Shown: positions 28,591-36,750 of the stretch, piece by piece
Position numbering within the stretch: position 1 is the first letter of the stretch
How the letters are laid out: every line of letters starts with the position of its first letter
Assembly: GCA_007280375.1 (NCBI GenBank)
Contig: QYQG01000048.1
Location: 1 to 36,756, forward strand
DNA: 36,756 nucleotides
Source: Betaproteobacteria bacterium
GTDB taxonomy: Bacteria; Pseudomonadota; Gammaproteobacteria; Burkholderiales; Thiobacillaceae
Reading direction: 5' to 3'
Translations under genes and position numbers: made by a program
The notes under the pieces: model-generated
What the model was told of the DNA's origin: nothing
What the model saw: the letters and a program-made list of their open reading frames with translations, nothing else
The model's database searches: none

Positions 28591-30434
28591 TACACCCCCG
28601 ACCCACGCGACGCACGCTTACGCTCATGTTCGTTGAGGTAACGCTTACGGATGCGGATCGATTTCGGGGTCAGCTCGACCAATTCGTCTTCGGCAATAAA
28701 CTCCACCGCCGATTCTAGCGACAGGATGATCGACGGCACCAAACGCACCGCCTCGTCCGTGCCGGAGGCGCGCACATTGGTCAGTTGCTTGCCCTTGACC
28801 GGGTTGACGATGAGGTCGTTATCGCGCGAATGGATGCCGATGACCATGCCTTCATACAACTTATCGCCCGGGTTCACAAACATGCGGCCGCGATCTTGCA
28901 ACTTCCACAGCGCGTAGGCCACCGCCTCGCCATTTTCTTGCGAGATCAACACGCCGTTGCGCCGCTCCGCCACGCCGCCTTCTTTGATCGCACCGTATTC
29001 GTCGAACACATGGGAAAGCAGACCGGTGCCGCGCGTCAGGTTCATAAACTCGCCTTGGAAGCCGATCAAGCCGCGCGCCGGGATGACATATTCGATCCGT
29101 ACCCGACCACGACCATCCGGCACCATGTCTTGCAAGTCGCCGCGACGCAAGCCCAAGGACTCCATCACCGCGCCCTGATGGCCTTCTTCCACATCCACCG
29201 TTAGTTGCTCATACGGCTCCATCTCGACCCCGTTGACCATCTTTTTAACCACGCGCGGGCGACCCACGGCCATCTCAAACCCCTCGCGACGCATGCTCTC
29301 CAACAGGATAGACAGGTGCAACTCGCCACGGCCCATCACATCAAAGACATCCGACTCATCGGTGTCATGCACCCGCAGGGCCATATTGGTCAGCAGCTCT
29401 TTGTGCAGACGATCACGGATCTGACGGCTAGTCACAAACTTGCCTTCCGTACCCGCCAACGGCGAGGAGTTGACCATAAACTGCATCGACAGCGTCGGCT
29501 CGTCGATCTTCAGCAGCGGCAGGATCTGCGGCTGGTCAATATCGGTAATCGTCGCGCCCAGCACCAAGTCTTCGATACCGGTAATCTGCACGATGTCGCC
29601 GGCCTCGCCCTCGGCCAGCTCGATCTTATCCAGACCACGATAGCCCAACACTTGGCCAATCTTGGCCTTGATCGGGCTACGATCGTGTTCCTTCATCTCT
29701 TCTTCCGTACCAAAGCCGACCAAGACCTGCTGACCGGTCTTGACGCGGCCTTGCTTGATGCGGCCCACGCCGATGCGGCCCAGATAGGACGAATAATCGA
29801 GCGCGGAGATCTGCAACTGCAAAGGCGCGTCCTCGATGATCTCCGGTGCGGGGACATGCTTTAACACGGTCTCAAACAAGGGCGTCATGTCCTCGCGCGG
29901 CGCGTCCATCGTCAACGCGGCCCAGCCGTTCAGGGCCGAGGCGTAGACGACGGGGAAATCCATCTGCTCATCGGTCGCGCCGAGTTTGTCGAACAGGTCA
30001 AAGGTTAGGTTGACGGCGTTCTCTGCGTCAGCGCCATCGCGATCCACCTTGTTGACCACCACGATGGGGCGCAGACCCAAGGCCAAGGCCTTTTTGGTCA
30101 CAAAACGGGTCTGCGGCATCGGACCTTCGACCGCATCAACCAACAGCAACACACCATCAACCATGCCCAACACGCGCTCCACCTCACCGCCGAAGTCGGC
30201 GTGACCGGGGGTGTCGACGATGTTGATGTGCGTGCCTTGATACTCCACCGAGGTATTCTTGGCGGTGATGGTAATACCGCGCTCTTTCTCCAGATCGTTC
30301 GAGTCCATGACCCGTTCCGTCACCTGTTGGTGTGCGGCGAAGGTGCCTGATTGACGCAGGAGTTTATCGACCAGCGTAGTCTTACCGTGGTCCACGTGGG
30401 CGATGATGGCGATGTTGCGGATGGCGCGTGACAT
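28590..30434 (-). CDS. typA: translational GTPase TypA/BipA
   Basis: A ribosome-binding GTPase involved in 50S assembly and stress/low-temperature growth. The G domain shows [15 protein letters not shown] (P loop), [22 protein letters not shown] and NKVDRDGAD. Domains II, III and V and the TypA-specific C-terminal domain follow, ending [16 protein letters not shown] start at ATG 30434 ([15 protein letters not shown], 614 aa), as in the family; the track's TTG is five codons upstream. No strong ribosome site is seen. A terminator hairpin stands only about 17 bp before the gene, so it needs its own promoter. Confidence 0.97.
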   Translation of the reverse strand: MSRAIRNIAIIAHVDHGKTTLVDKLLRQSGTFAAHQQVTERVMDSNDLEKERGITITAKNTSVEYQGTHINIVDTPGHADFGGEVERVLGMVDGVLLLVDAVEGPMPQTRFVTKKALALGLRPIVVVNKVDRDGADAENAVNLTFDLFDKLGATDEQMDFPVVYASALNGWAALTMDAPREDMTPLFETVLKHVPAPEIIEDAPLQLQISALDYSSYLGRIGVGRIKQGRVKTGQQVLVGFGTEEEMKEHDRSPIKAKIGQVLGYRGLDKIELAEGEAGDIVQITGIEDLVLGATITDIDQPQILPLLKIDEPTLSMQFMVNSSPLAGTEGKFVTSRQIRDRLHKELLTNMALRVHDTDESDVFDVMGRGELHLSILLESMRREGFEMAVGRPRVVKKMVNGVEMEPYEQLTVDVEEGHQGAVMESLGLRRGDLQDMVPDGRGRVRIEYVIPARGLIGFQGEFMNLTRGTGLLSHVFDEYGAIKEGGVAERRNGVLISQENGEAVAYALWKLQDRGRMFVNPGDKLYEGMVIGIHSRDNDLIVNPVKGKQLTNVRASGTDEAVRLVPSIILSLESAVEFIAEDELVELTPKSIRIRKRYLNEHERKRASRGSGV

Positions 30435-30450
30435 AAGGGGATAATCCAAA

Positions 30451-30481
30451 TAAAAAGACCGCGAATTGTAGCACGCGGTCT
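30451..30481 (-). terminator. rho-independent terminator between the small membrane-protein gene and typA
   Basis: On the minus strand AGACCGCG, a 10-base loop and CGCGGTCT are followed by TTTTTA. The stem is 8 bp. It lies about 25 bp after the small ORF stop and just before typA, so it would end the small ORF transcript. Confidence 0.8.
30465..30473 (-). promoter_or_regulatory. candidate extended -10 of typA inside the terminator loop
   Basis: The loop of the terminator reads TGCTACAAT on the minus strand, an extended -10 (TGN plus five of six). No good -35 is seen. A start about 7 bases on would give a typA leader lacking the 5' arm of the hairpin. Confidence 0.4.
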
Positions 30482-30506
30482 GGGGTTTTTTGCTTAAAAG
30501 ATCGTG

Positions 30507-30617
30507 TCAAACCTCTCTAATCAACCAGATAAACACCACATGCAACAGCACCGCAATGGCAACAATAACAGCCACGGCCTTGTTTTCACTCTTATTAAAT
30601 ACCGATTGTAGATCCAT
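30507..30617 (-). CDS. 36-residue single-pass membrane protein, function unknown
   Basis: This ORF is below the track's length cut. ATG 30617 follows AAGGAG at seven bases. The peptide begins MDLQSVFNKSENKA, continues with a hydrophobic segment of about 21 residues (VAVIVAIAVLLHVVFIWLI) and ends REV. It would be an inner-membrane miniprotein. It is a single-gene unit, with an FNR/Anr-type site and a -10-like box upstream and a terminator downstream. Small single-helix proteins of this kind often associate with respiratory or transport complexes, but I do not recognise this one and do not assign a function. Confidence 0.8.
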   Translation of the reverse strand: MDLQSVFNKSENKAVAVIVAIAVLLHVVFIWLIREV

Positions 30618-30653
30618 GAAACGACTCCTTAAGATAAATTAGCAATGGCTGAT

Positions 30654-30695
30654 ATTCTCAGGGTTTGCGCCTAGCCACACATTGATATGGGTCAA
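30654..30695 (-). promoter_or_regulatory. FNR/Anr-type site and promoter of the small membrane-protein gene
   Basis: The minus strand has TTGACCCATATCAA (30682-30695), one mismatch from the FNR consensus TTGAT-N4-ATCAA. A GAGAAT box (30654-30659) sits where -10 would be if the site is centred at -41.5, the class II activation geometry. The site overlaps the stop codon of the VWA-peptidase gene. Confidence 0.6.
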
Positions 30696-31942
30696 TTCAA
30701 CGCCACACGCACCCCAAACGGCACCGGTGCGCGCCCCTTAACCAGCCACAGCACCGGATACGGCGGCGGCACGCTGGGAAACACGCCCTCGGCATCGGTA
30801 AAATAAAGCAGGGCATCGGGGTTGGCATTTTCTCGTTCGACCCACGCGAACACCGGCCTAAAATCTGTACCGCCGCCGCCCGTCATCTCAATCGGCAAGG
30901 CCATAGCTTCCCACACCGAAAACAGCCACGGTGCGCCCTCGGCCAGCCGTTCGTCGCAAGCCAACAACGCGACATCGGCACGCACCTGCGCCTTGATCGC
31001 GTCCACCTCAGAGAGAAACTCGGTCAACTCCTCCGCCTGGATCGAACCACTGGTATCGACCGCCACCACCAGACGGATGCCTAGGCTAGAGAGACGCGGC
31101 AACATCGCCGCCGACTCGCGCCGCGACGGCCGCTGAAAGCTGTAATCATCGCGCGCCGTGCGCACCAGATAATCCGCCAACAACGCGCGCCACGACACCT
31201 GCGGGGCGATCAATTCATCGACAAAGCGTTGCAAGGAGGCCGACAACTTGCCCGCCTGCCGCGCTGACTGTGCCGCCGCCGCCAGTCGGCCGCGCCACTG
31301 TTCGTCCAGCTTGCCATCGTCGGCCAAATGGCTCGGCGGGGCAGCAAGCGCCTCGCTAGACTTTTGCTGCTGCCCGGCTGGGCGCGGTTGTTCATGACCC
31401 GTCGCCTCGCCCTCGCCACCCTCATTGTTCTCGCTACCCTCGCCCGGTTCGCTCTGACCCTGACCACCCTGACCTTGGCTATCCTGATCGAACAGATGCT
31501 GGTCCATCGGTTGCTCGTCGGTATCCTGATGCAGGATGGGATAGATCTCCTCCGCCGTCAGGCCGCGATACTTCGCATCGGTCAGCGCGTTGGGCGGGCC
31601 ACGCAGATTTTCATCATCCAAGATCATATTCACCGCGTAGTCGCAGGCGACATCCCAACGATGTTTTTCGCGATGCTCACGGCGCGCAAAATGCGACATC
31701 GCGCAGTGCATCGCCTCGTGCGCCAACACAAACTGGGTCTGTTCCAAGGTCAACGCAGCAATATAGTCCGCGTTGTAATACAAGGCCCGCGCATCGGTCG
31801 CCGTCGTCTTGCACCACGCCTTATCCGCCACGGTGAGCGGCAGATGCATGACGAGGGAACCCAAAAACGGTTGATCGAGGATCAGCCGTGTACGCGCCGC
31901 CGCCAGCTTGGTCTCGACCGAGGGCGACGCGGCGGCGGCCAT
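30692..31942 (-). CDS. VWA-like metallopeptidase (DUF2201-type)
   Basis: A 416-aa protein joining two halves. The N-terminal half is a putative zinc peptidase with HEAMH (HExxH) and a following HRWDVACDYAVN. A Gln/Gly/Glu-rich low-complexity linker is at about 165-210 (DSQGQGGQGQSEPGEG). The C-terminal half is a VWA-like domain with the MIDAS-type DTSGS and a later TGGGGTDF. I start at ATG 31942 (MAAAASPSVETKL), which overlaps the MoxR stop by one base (TGATG). Paired MoxR ATPase and VWA proteins are thought to act together as chaperone or metal-insertion machines; the substrate here is unknown. The family call is from motifs only. Confidence 0.85.
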   Translation of the reverse strand: MAAAASPSVETKLAAARTRLILDQPFLGSLVMHLPLTVADKAWCKTTATDARALYYNADYIAALTLEQTQFVLAHEAMHCAMSHFARREHREKHRWDVACDYAVNMILDDENLRGPPNALTDAKYRGLTAEEIYPILHQDTDEQPMDQHLFDQDSQGQGGQGQSEPGEGSENNEGGEGEATGHEQPRPAGQQQKSSEALAAPPSHLADDGKLDEQWRGRLAAAAQSARQAGKLSASLQRFVDELIAPQVSWRALLADYLVRTARDDYSFQRPSRRESAAMLPRLSSLGIRLVVAVDTSGSIQAEELTEFLSEVDAIKAQVRADVALLACDERLAEGAPWLFSVWEAMALPIEMTGGGGTDFRPVFAWVERENANPDALLYFTDAEGVFPSVPPPYPVLWLVKGRAPVPFGVRVALN

Positions 31943-32991
31943 CACGGCGTCGGTTCGAATTTGTAAAGCATCAACTCGGCGACGCTGTTCGCCCACTCCA
32001 CAAACTCCGGCACGGCAAACAACGGTTTGCCGATGGCGCGGTGCAGATCGGTGACCAGCATCACGCCCATCTCCCGTTGCGGGAAGCGTCTGGCATAGGC
32101 GAGGACATTGCCCAGCAAGGCGGTATCCTCCTTCGCCGCGCGCGCACGACGCACCAAGGCGGCCGCCACCCCGTATTGCAGGTCTATGCCCTTGGGCACC
32201 TCGGTCTCATGCCCAGCGAGGATGGCGTCGATGTCGGGCAGGTTCGTCATGTTGTCGAGAAAGGCCTTCAACTCCACGCCCGTCGCCTTACCGACACAGG
32301 CCTGCAAGGCATCGAGCAAAAGCGTGGGATGCGCAGCAAATTTTTGCAAGGCGCGATGCGCGTATTCCCACGAACGCGGACTCGGAAAGGCCATCGGGTT
32401 ATGCGCCGGATCGTAGTTAAACAACAAGTCAGGACGAAAGCGCAGAAAGGCCAAGATACCGGTATCCACGCCATGTCCCTGCGCCCAATCGACCCAGTCG
32501 TCGAGCGAGGCCTCGACCTCATAATGGGTGAAGCGATTGGCGAGCGGCGCGGGCATGGCGTAGGTCACGCCGCGATCGCCCTGACGATTACCCGCCGCAA
32601 AGATCGCCCAGTCCTCAGGGATCTGATAGTCGCCCAGCTTGCGATCAAGGATAAGCTGATAGGCCGCCGCCGAGACGGTCGGCGGCGCGGCGTTGATCTC
32701 GTCCAAAAACAAGATACCGGCGGGGCCGTGGCGTTGGGCATCGGGCAACATCGCGGGGATAGACCACTGCACCGTATCGCCGGCCCGAAACGGGATGCCA
32801 CGCAAGTCGGTTGGCTCCATCTGCGACAGGCGGATATCGATCAGTGGCACGCCATGCCGCGCCGCGATCCCGGCGATGATCTGCGACTTGCCCACACCCG
32901 GCGGCCCCCACAACATGACCGGCGTGTGATGACCGGCCGCACAACTTTCAAATTCGCGGGCGAGGATGGTTTCGATATGAGAGGGGCGCAT
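31942..32991 (-). CDS. MoxR-family AAA+ ATPase
   Basis: A 349-aa AAA+ ATPase. Walker A is GPPGVGKSQ (about 29-37), Walker B is ILFLDEINAAPP (about 92-103), sensor 1 lies in FAAGNR, and an arginine finger-like segment is in PLANRF. The C-terminal lid follows, with PSPRSWEYAHRAL resembling sensor 2. It starts 15 bp after the unknown upstream gene and overlaps the VWA peptidase, so the three form a unit. It is not typical CbbQ, and its partner is not CbbO-like, although phosphoribulokinase is near. Confidence 0.92.
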   Translation of the reverse strand: MRPSHIETILAREFESCAAGHHTPVMLWGPPGVGKSQIIAGIAARHGVPLIDIRLSQMEPTDLRGIPFRAGDTVQWSIPAMLPDAQRHGPAGILFLDEINAAPPTVSAAAYQLILDRKLGDYQIPEDWAIFAAGNRQGDRGVTYAMPAPLANRFTHYEVEASLDDWVDWAQGHGVDTGILAFLRFRPDLLFNYDPAHNPMAFPSPRSWEYAHRALQKFAAHPTLLLDALQACVGKATGVELKAFLDNMTNLPDIDAILAGHETEVPKGIDLQYGVAAALVRRARAAKEDTALLGNVLAYARRFPQREMGVMLVTDLHRAIGKPLFAVPEFVEWANSVAELMLYKFEPTP

Positions 32992-33006
32992 AAGAGATCA
33001 CTAGTT

Positions 33007-33777
33007 TTAACGCATTAATTGAGCCGCAACGCGGATCGTTTGCAGACCTTGTGCATCTTGCACCTGCGGCCAGAGGCGATAGGCACGGTCACACGCCACG
33101 GGATTTTGAAAGGCGGCACGCTCTAAATCCGCGCGTTCCACCGCCGTCAAACCCGACCACGCCAACAGCAAGGGCGCGATGTGCGCATGATAATCGCGAA
33201 TAGCCGACTGTTCCAGTAGGTTATTACCCTCGGCCAACAAGGGGCTTTCCTGTCGTCCATCAAACCACCCGACAAACGGCTGTGGCCCCGCCCGTTTGTC
33301 CACCGCCTCCATCAGCCACGCGGCATGCTTCTCCTCGGCCACGCCCGCCGCCCGCAAGGCCGGTGAAACAAAGCCCGTATAGCGTTCGACAAAAGGCCAC
33401 CACAACGGGTTCTCGGGCGTGACACCGCGTTCCGCCGCGCTGGCGATCAAGGCCAAGGGCGCGCCATCACGGTCTAGCAACCAACACTCCCACCCATCGT
33501 CGGCCGGAAAGGGTAACGGCGGCGGAGACCTCAAGGCCTCATGTAAAACACGATGCAAGGCCGCCGGCAGCTCCGCCCCGCGCCCCGTCTCCCAAATTCC
33601 AATAGGACGCACCCAGCCATAGCCATCGTCGCCGTAGAGTTGCCAGGTCAGGCCATCGTGGGTCACAGCCTGCGTACCCCCCACTTCGATAAACTGCGCC
33701 ACGCCACGAAACGGATTCAGCAACCGGCGCGAGAAATATCGAATAGACTGTGCGGACTGTGTGTAATGGAGGCTCAT
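33007..33777 (-). CDS. conserved-looking protein of unknown function next to MoxR/VWA peptidase
   Basis: A 256-aa soluble protein with no signal peptide or membrane segment and no motif I can name. It is rich in Trp (for example WQLYGDDGYGWVRPIGIWE, GWECWLLDRDG), suggesting a compact globular domain. Coding character is good: codon use matches its neighbours, and it fills the space up to moxR. The ATG at 33777 has no clear ribosome site; the track's TTG three codons upstream is an alternative. Its start lies two bases from the divergent nnrD start. By position it may be an adaptor or substrate of the MoxR/VWA pair; that is inference. Confidence 0.75.
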   Translation of the reverse strand: MSLHYTQSAQSIRYFSRRLLNPFRGVAQFIEVGGTQAVTHDGLTWQLYGDDGYGWVRPIGIWETGRGAELPAALHRVLHEALRSPPPLPFPADDGWECWLLDRDGAPLALIASAAERGVTPENPLWWPFVERYTGFVSPALRAAGVAEEKHAAWLMEAVDKRAGPQPFVGWFDGRQESPLLAEGNNLLEQSAIRDYHAHIAPLLLAWSGLTAVERADLERAAFQNPVACDRAYRLWPQVQDAQGLQTIRVAAQLMR

Positions 33778-33779
33778 AG

Positions 33780-34622
33780 ATGACAACGATACCGATAACC
33801 CCGCCCTCTTGGCAAATGCTGTTGCCGCCGCGCCCCGAGCAAAGTCATAAAGGCGACTTTGGCGTCGTCGGTATTATCGGTGGCGCAGCAGGGATGGTCG
33901 GCGCGCCCCTGCTCGCGGCACGCGCTGCGCTCGCTATGGGTGCAGGGCGTGTCTATGGCGGCCTCTTGGATGCGCGCGTCGCCATCGACCCCACAGCCCC
34001 CGAGCTGATGTTGACCTCCCCCGAACACCTATTCCGCCTCCAAGCGCCCGGCTGCCTCGTCATCGGCCCGGGTTTAGGGCAAGACGCCCGCGCCCTAAAC
34101 CTGCTCCGCACCGCACTCAAGAGTCCTTTATCCTTGCTCATTGACGCCGATGCGCTCAACCTCATTGCCGCCCATCCCGTCCTACTACGGCACATCACCC
34201 AGCGCAGCGCGCCCACCCTCCTCACCCCACACCCCGGCGAGGCCGCACGACTCCTGGCGTGTAGCATCGCCGATATCCAACAGGATCGCGCAGCGGCGGT
34301 GCGCCAATTACATGCCAAGATCCCCGTCATCTGCATCCTCAAAGGAGCAGGCACGCTGATCTGCACCGGCGACACCGTCTGGCAAAACCCCACCGGCAAC
34401 CCCGCCATGGCCGTGCCCGGCATGGGTGATAGCCTCGCCGGGATGATCGCCGCCCTCATCGCGCAAGGCGTACCCGCCTTAGCTGCCGCACAGGCCGGGG
34501 TCTATCTGCACGGCCAAGCCGGCGACACCTGCGTCCAAAACGGTCTCGGCCCCCGTGGCCTCACCGCCTCCGAGGTCATCGCATGCGCACGGTCATTGCT
34601 AAACGAGGTCAAGCTAGGCTAG
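33780..34622 (+). CDS. nnrD: ADP-dependent (S)-NAD(P)H-hydrate dehydratase
   Basis: A ribokinase-fold repair enzyme that turns hydrated NAD(P)H back into NAD(P)H with ADP. Motifs are SHKGDFGVVGIIGG (about 22-35), VIGPGLGQ, LIDADALNL, LTPHPGEAARLL and PGMGDSLAGMIAALIAQG, the catalytic GxGD region. It is 280 aa, the dehydratase domain only; the NnrE epimerase domain fused in E. coli is not present. ATG 33780 is supported by GGAGG eight bases before it, inside the divergent gene's coding sequence. Phosphoribulokinase follows after 29 bp. Stop TAG. Confidence 0.93.
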   Translation: MTTIPITPPSWQMLLPPRPEQSHKGDFGVVGIIGGAAGMVGAPLLAARAALAMGAGRVYGGLLDARVAIDPTAPELMLTSPEHLFRLQAPGCLVIGPGLGQDARALNLLRTALKSPLSLLIDADALNLIAAHPVLLRHITQRSAPTLLTPHPGEAARLLACSIADIQQDRAAAVRQLHAKIPVICILKGAGTLICTGDTVWQNPTGNPAMAVPGMGDSLAGMIAALIAQGVPALAAAQAGVYLHGQAGDTCVQNGLGPRGLTASEVIACARSLLNEVKLG

Positions 34623-34651
34623 CATCGGGGCAACTCTACGAGATCTAAGCC

Positions 34652-35617
34652 ATGTCCAGCAAACACCCCATCATCGCTGTCACCGGCTCTGCAGGCGCGG
34701 GCACCACCATGGTGCGCACGGCGTTCGCCGACTTGTTTCGACGCGAGGCGATCAACGCCTTCTTTATCGAAGGCAACAGTTTCCGCCGTTACGACCGCGA
34801 CGCGATGAAACAAGTCGTCGCCGTCTCACGCCAAACTGCGCACCCGCTCTCCCATTTCGGCCCCGAGACCAACCTCTTTGACCGTCTCGAAGGGCTGTTT
34901 CGCGAATACGCCCGCACCGGAACAGGCATCGCTCGCCACTACATCGAACGCGCCAGCGATAGCGAGAAATACGCCACCCCACGCGGGCAATTCACCCCGT
35001 GGCAAGACATCCCCACGGGGACCGAACTCCTCTTCTACGAAGGTCTGCATGGCGGCGTCATCCAAAGCACCTGGAGCCATCGCGCCTTGTCGCGCTCCCA
35101 CAACCCCTTCGTCATCAAGGCGCGGCAAAAGGTTGATGAAGACCACCTTGTACAACACGATGTCGGGGTCGATGTCGCACAATGGGTCGACCTCCTGATC
35201 GGCGTCACCCCCATCATCAACCTGGAATGGATCCAAAAGATCCAACGCGACTGCGCCGAAAAAGGTGCGTCGCACGAAAGTGTCGTCGCCACCATCCTGC
35301 GCCGTCTCGAGGACTACACCCACTACATCACGCCACAGTTCTCGCTCACCGACATCAACTTCCAGCGCGTCCCCTTAGTGGACACCTCCAACCCCTTCAT
35401 CGCCCGTCAAGTCCCGACACTGGATGAAAGTTTCGTCGTCGTGCGCTTCCGCGAGCCGCAACGCTTCGACTTTCCGGGCCTGTTGCAACGCATCGACGGC
35501 AGCTTCATGTCGCGCCCCAACACCCTCGTCGTCCCCGGCGGCAAGATGCACCTCGCACTCGAGGTGATCTGCCGACCGTTGGTACACGAACTGGTCGAAC
35601 GCCTGCGTCAACCCTAA
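34652..35617 (+). CDS. phosphoribulokinase (proteobacterial class)
   Basis: PRK phosphorylates ribulose-5-phosphate to ribulose-1,5-bisphosphate, the substrate of Rubisco, so the organism is likely a Calvin-cycle autotroph. The P loop is GSAGAGTTM (12-20), and FFIEGNSFRRYDR, LLFYEGLHGGV (127-136), INLEWIQKIQRD, FQRVPLVDTSNPFIAR and GSFMSRPNT are family hallmarks. The protein is 321 aa, about 32 longer than E. coli PrkB; the excess lies at about 138-174, directly after the HGGV motif. Some non-autotrophs carry a PRK-like gene (prkB), so Rubisco elsewhere would be needed to confirm. It is the last gene of the nnrD-prk pair and is convergent with galU. Confidence 0.94.
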   Translation: MSSKHPIIAVTGSAGAGTTMVRTAFADLFRREAINAFFIEGNSFRRYDRDAMKQVVAVSRQTAHPLSHFGPETNLFDRLEGLFREYARTGTGIARHYIERASDSEKYATPRGQFTPWQDIPTGTELLFYEGLHGGVIQSTWSHRALSRSHNPFVIKARQKVDEDHLVQHDVGVDVAQWVDLLIGVTPIINLEWIQKIQRDCAEKGASHESVVATILRRLEDYTHYITPQFSLTDINFQRVPLVDTSNPFIARQVPTLDESFVVVRFREPQRFDFPGLLQRIDGSFMSRPNTLVVPGGKMHLALEVICRPLVHELVERLRQP

Positions 35618-35670
35618 CCCAATAAACCACAAACCTATGCGGCCTCACCCTGTGGGGCAGGACACGACAC

Positions 35671-36555
35671 CTAATCTTTACAACTCGCGCAGAATCGCGT
35701 CTTGAGATAGGCGTTAAAGGCATCGGCGATCTCTTCGTGCTTCAGGGCGAACTCCACCTGCGCCTGCATGTAGCCCAGCTTCGTGCCGCAATCAAAGCGC
35801 TGGCCTTCAAAGGCATAGGCCAGCACCTGTTGCTCGGCCAGCAGACGCGCAATGCCATCGGTCAATTGCAACTCACCACCCGCGCCGCGCTCGATGCGTT
35901 TAAGGTGATGAAAGATACGCGGGGTGAGGATATAACGGCCCACCACCGCCAGATTCGACGGCGCATCAGCCGGCTTGGGTTTCTCAACGATGCGCGTCAC
36001 CCGCGAGATGCGCCCCGTCATCGTCTCCGTCGCTACGATGCCGTATGAACCGGTCTCCTCTGGCGACACGGTTTCCACGCCCACCAGCGACGACTGGTAA
36101 TAATCAAACTGCTCGCACATCTGCTTGATCGCACCGGGCTGACCATCGATCAAGTCATCCGCTAAGATCACCGCAAACGGCTCATCGCCCACCGCCGGTT
36201 GCGCGCACAGCACCGCGTGCCCCAGCCCCAGGGCCTCGGCCTGACGGATAAAGATGCAGTTCATGCCCGGCGGGGTGATCTTGCGCACCTCGGCCAGCAC
36301 GCGCAATTTTCCGCGCTGTTCTAGTTCCACCTCAAGCTCGTAGGCCTTGTCGTAATGATCCGCAATCGCCCGTTTGGTGCGGCCGATGATAAAGATCATA
36401 TCGGTAATCCCCGCCTCCGCCGCCTCCTCCACCGCATACTGGATCAGCGGCTTATCGACGATCGGCAACATCTCCTTAGGGTTCACCTTGGTCGCCGGCA
36501 AAAACCGCGTCCCCAACCCCGCCGCCGGAAAGACGGCCTTTCTAACTTTTTTCAT
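35671..36555 (-). CDS. galU: UTP-glucose-1-phosphate uridylyltransferase
   Basis: GalU makes UDP-glucose for lipopolysaccharide, exopolysaccharide and osmoprotectant synthesis. It begins [20 protein letters not shown] with the nucleotide-binding [11 protein letters not shown], then [43 protein letters not shown], and [10 protein letters not shown] near the C-terminus. 294 aa is normal. TAGGAG lies upstream. The ATG overlaps the stop of a 36-codon leader ORF (ATGA), which starts with a copy of the galU beginning (separate entries). It converges on the phosphoribulokinase gene with 53 bp between and no clear terminator. Confidence 0.97.
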   Translation of the reverse strand: MKKVRKAVFPAAGLGTRFLPATKVNPKEMLPIVDKPLIQYAVEEAAEAGITDMIFIIGRTKRAIADHYDKAYELEVELEQRGKLRVLAEVRKITPPGMNCIFIRQAEALGLGHAVLCAQPAVGDEPFAVILADDLIDGQPGAIKQMCEQFDYYQSSLVGVETVSPEETGSYGIVATETMTGRISRVTRIVEKPKPADAPSNLAVVGRYILTPRIFHHLKRIERGAGGELQLTDGIARLLAEQQVLAYAFEGQRFDCGTKLGYMQAQVEFALKHEEIADAFNAYLKTRFCASCKD

Positions 36556-36694
36556 TTATCTTCTCCTAGGCCGTCTTCGTTGTAGGCTAACTCGGCGCAG
36601 CCGATGTTAAGCGACATCAGGTCGCGACCGTAAACAAAGACGGCCTTTCTAATTTTTTTCATATCTTATCTCCTTGCGCGTAGCCGTCTTTAAA
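36529..36694 (-). promoter_or_regulatory. possible attenuator-like leader of galU
   Basis: In transcript order there are four segments: 1, AAAGACGGC (36691-36683); 2, GCCGTCTTT (36644-36636); 3, GAAGACGGC (36578-36570); 4, GCCGTCTTT (36537-36529). Pairing 1:2 would loop out the leader ORF ribosome site and AUG, and 3:4 (about 11 bp) those of galU. Pairing 2:3 extends to about 14 bp with one G-U and lies inside the leader ORF. The pairing is seen by eye; regulation is inferred. Confidence 0.4.
36552..36662 (-). CDS. 36-codon leader ORF with duplicated galU N-terminus
   Basis: This ORF is below the track's cut. ATG 36662 follows AAGGAG and the peptide starts MKKIRKAVF, matching MKKVRKAVF of GalU. 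It then diverges ([20 protein letters not shown]) and ends EDK with TGA overlapping the galU ATG by four bases. GalU translation would be coupled to it. It may be a regulatory leader peptide, or the fused end of a lost upstream gene joined to a copy of the galU start. I do not recognise the second half. Confidence 0.6.
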   Translation of the reverse strand: MKKIRKAVFVYGRDLMSLNIGCAELAYNEDGLGEDK

Positions 36695-36700
36695 ATAATG

Positions 36701-36750
36701 GGAATAATTGGGGACAGACCACGATGGAATAATTGGGGACAGACCACGAT
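36701..36750. repeat. 25-bp direct repeat, two perfect copies
   Basis: Two exact head-to-tail copies of a 25-mer containing AATTGGGGACAGACCACGAT lie at 36701-36725 and 36726-36750. GGGGACAGACCACG motifs are often seen near REP-associated tyrosine transposase (RAYT) genes, so such a gene may lie just beyond the window; that is inference. Confidence 0.85.

Noticed and set aside
30505-30510. Perfect TTGACA on the minus strand near the small ORF stop
   Set aside because: No -10 is found at 16-18 bp; the nearest TACAAT is 34 bp away.
30692-32991. CbbQ/CbbO Rubisco-activase pair next to phosphoribulokinase
   Set aside because: The ATPase is larger than CbbQ and the VWA partner is a DUF2201-type metallopeptidase, not the long CbbO protein.
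31888-33018. 376-aa plus-strand ORF
   Set aside because: Antisense of the MoxR gene, which has Walker A and B motifs and overlapping neighbours.
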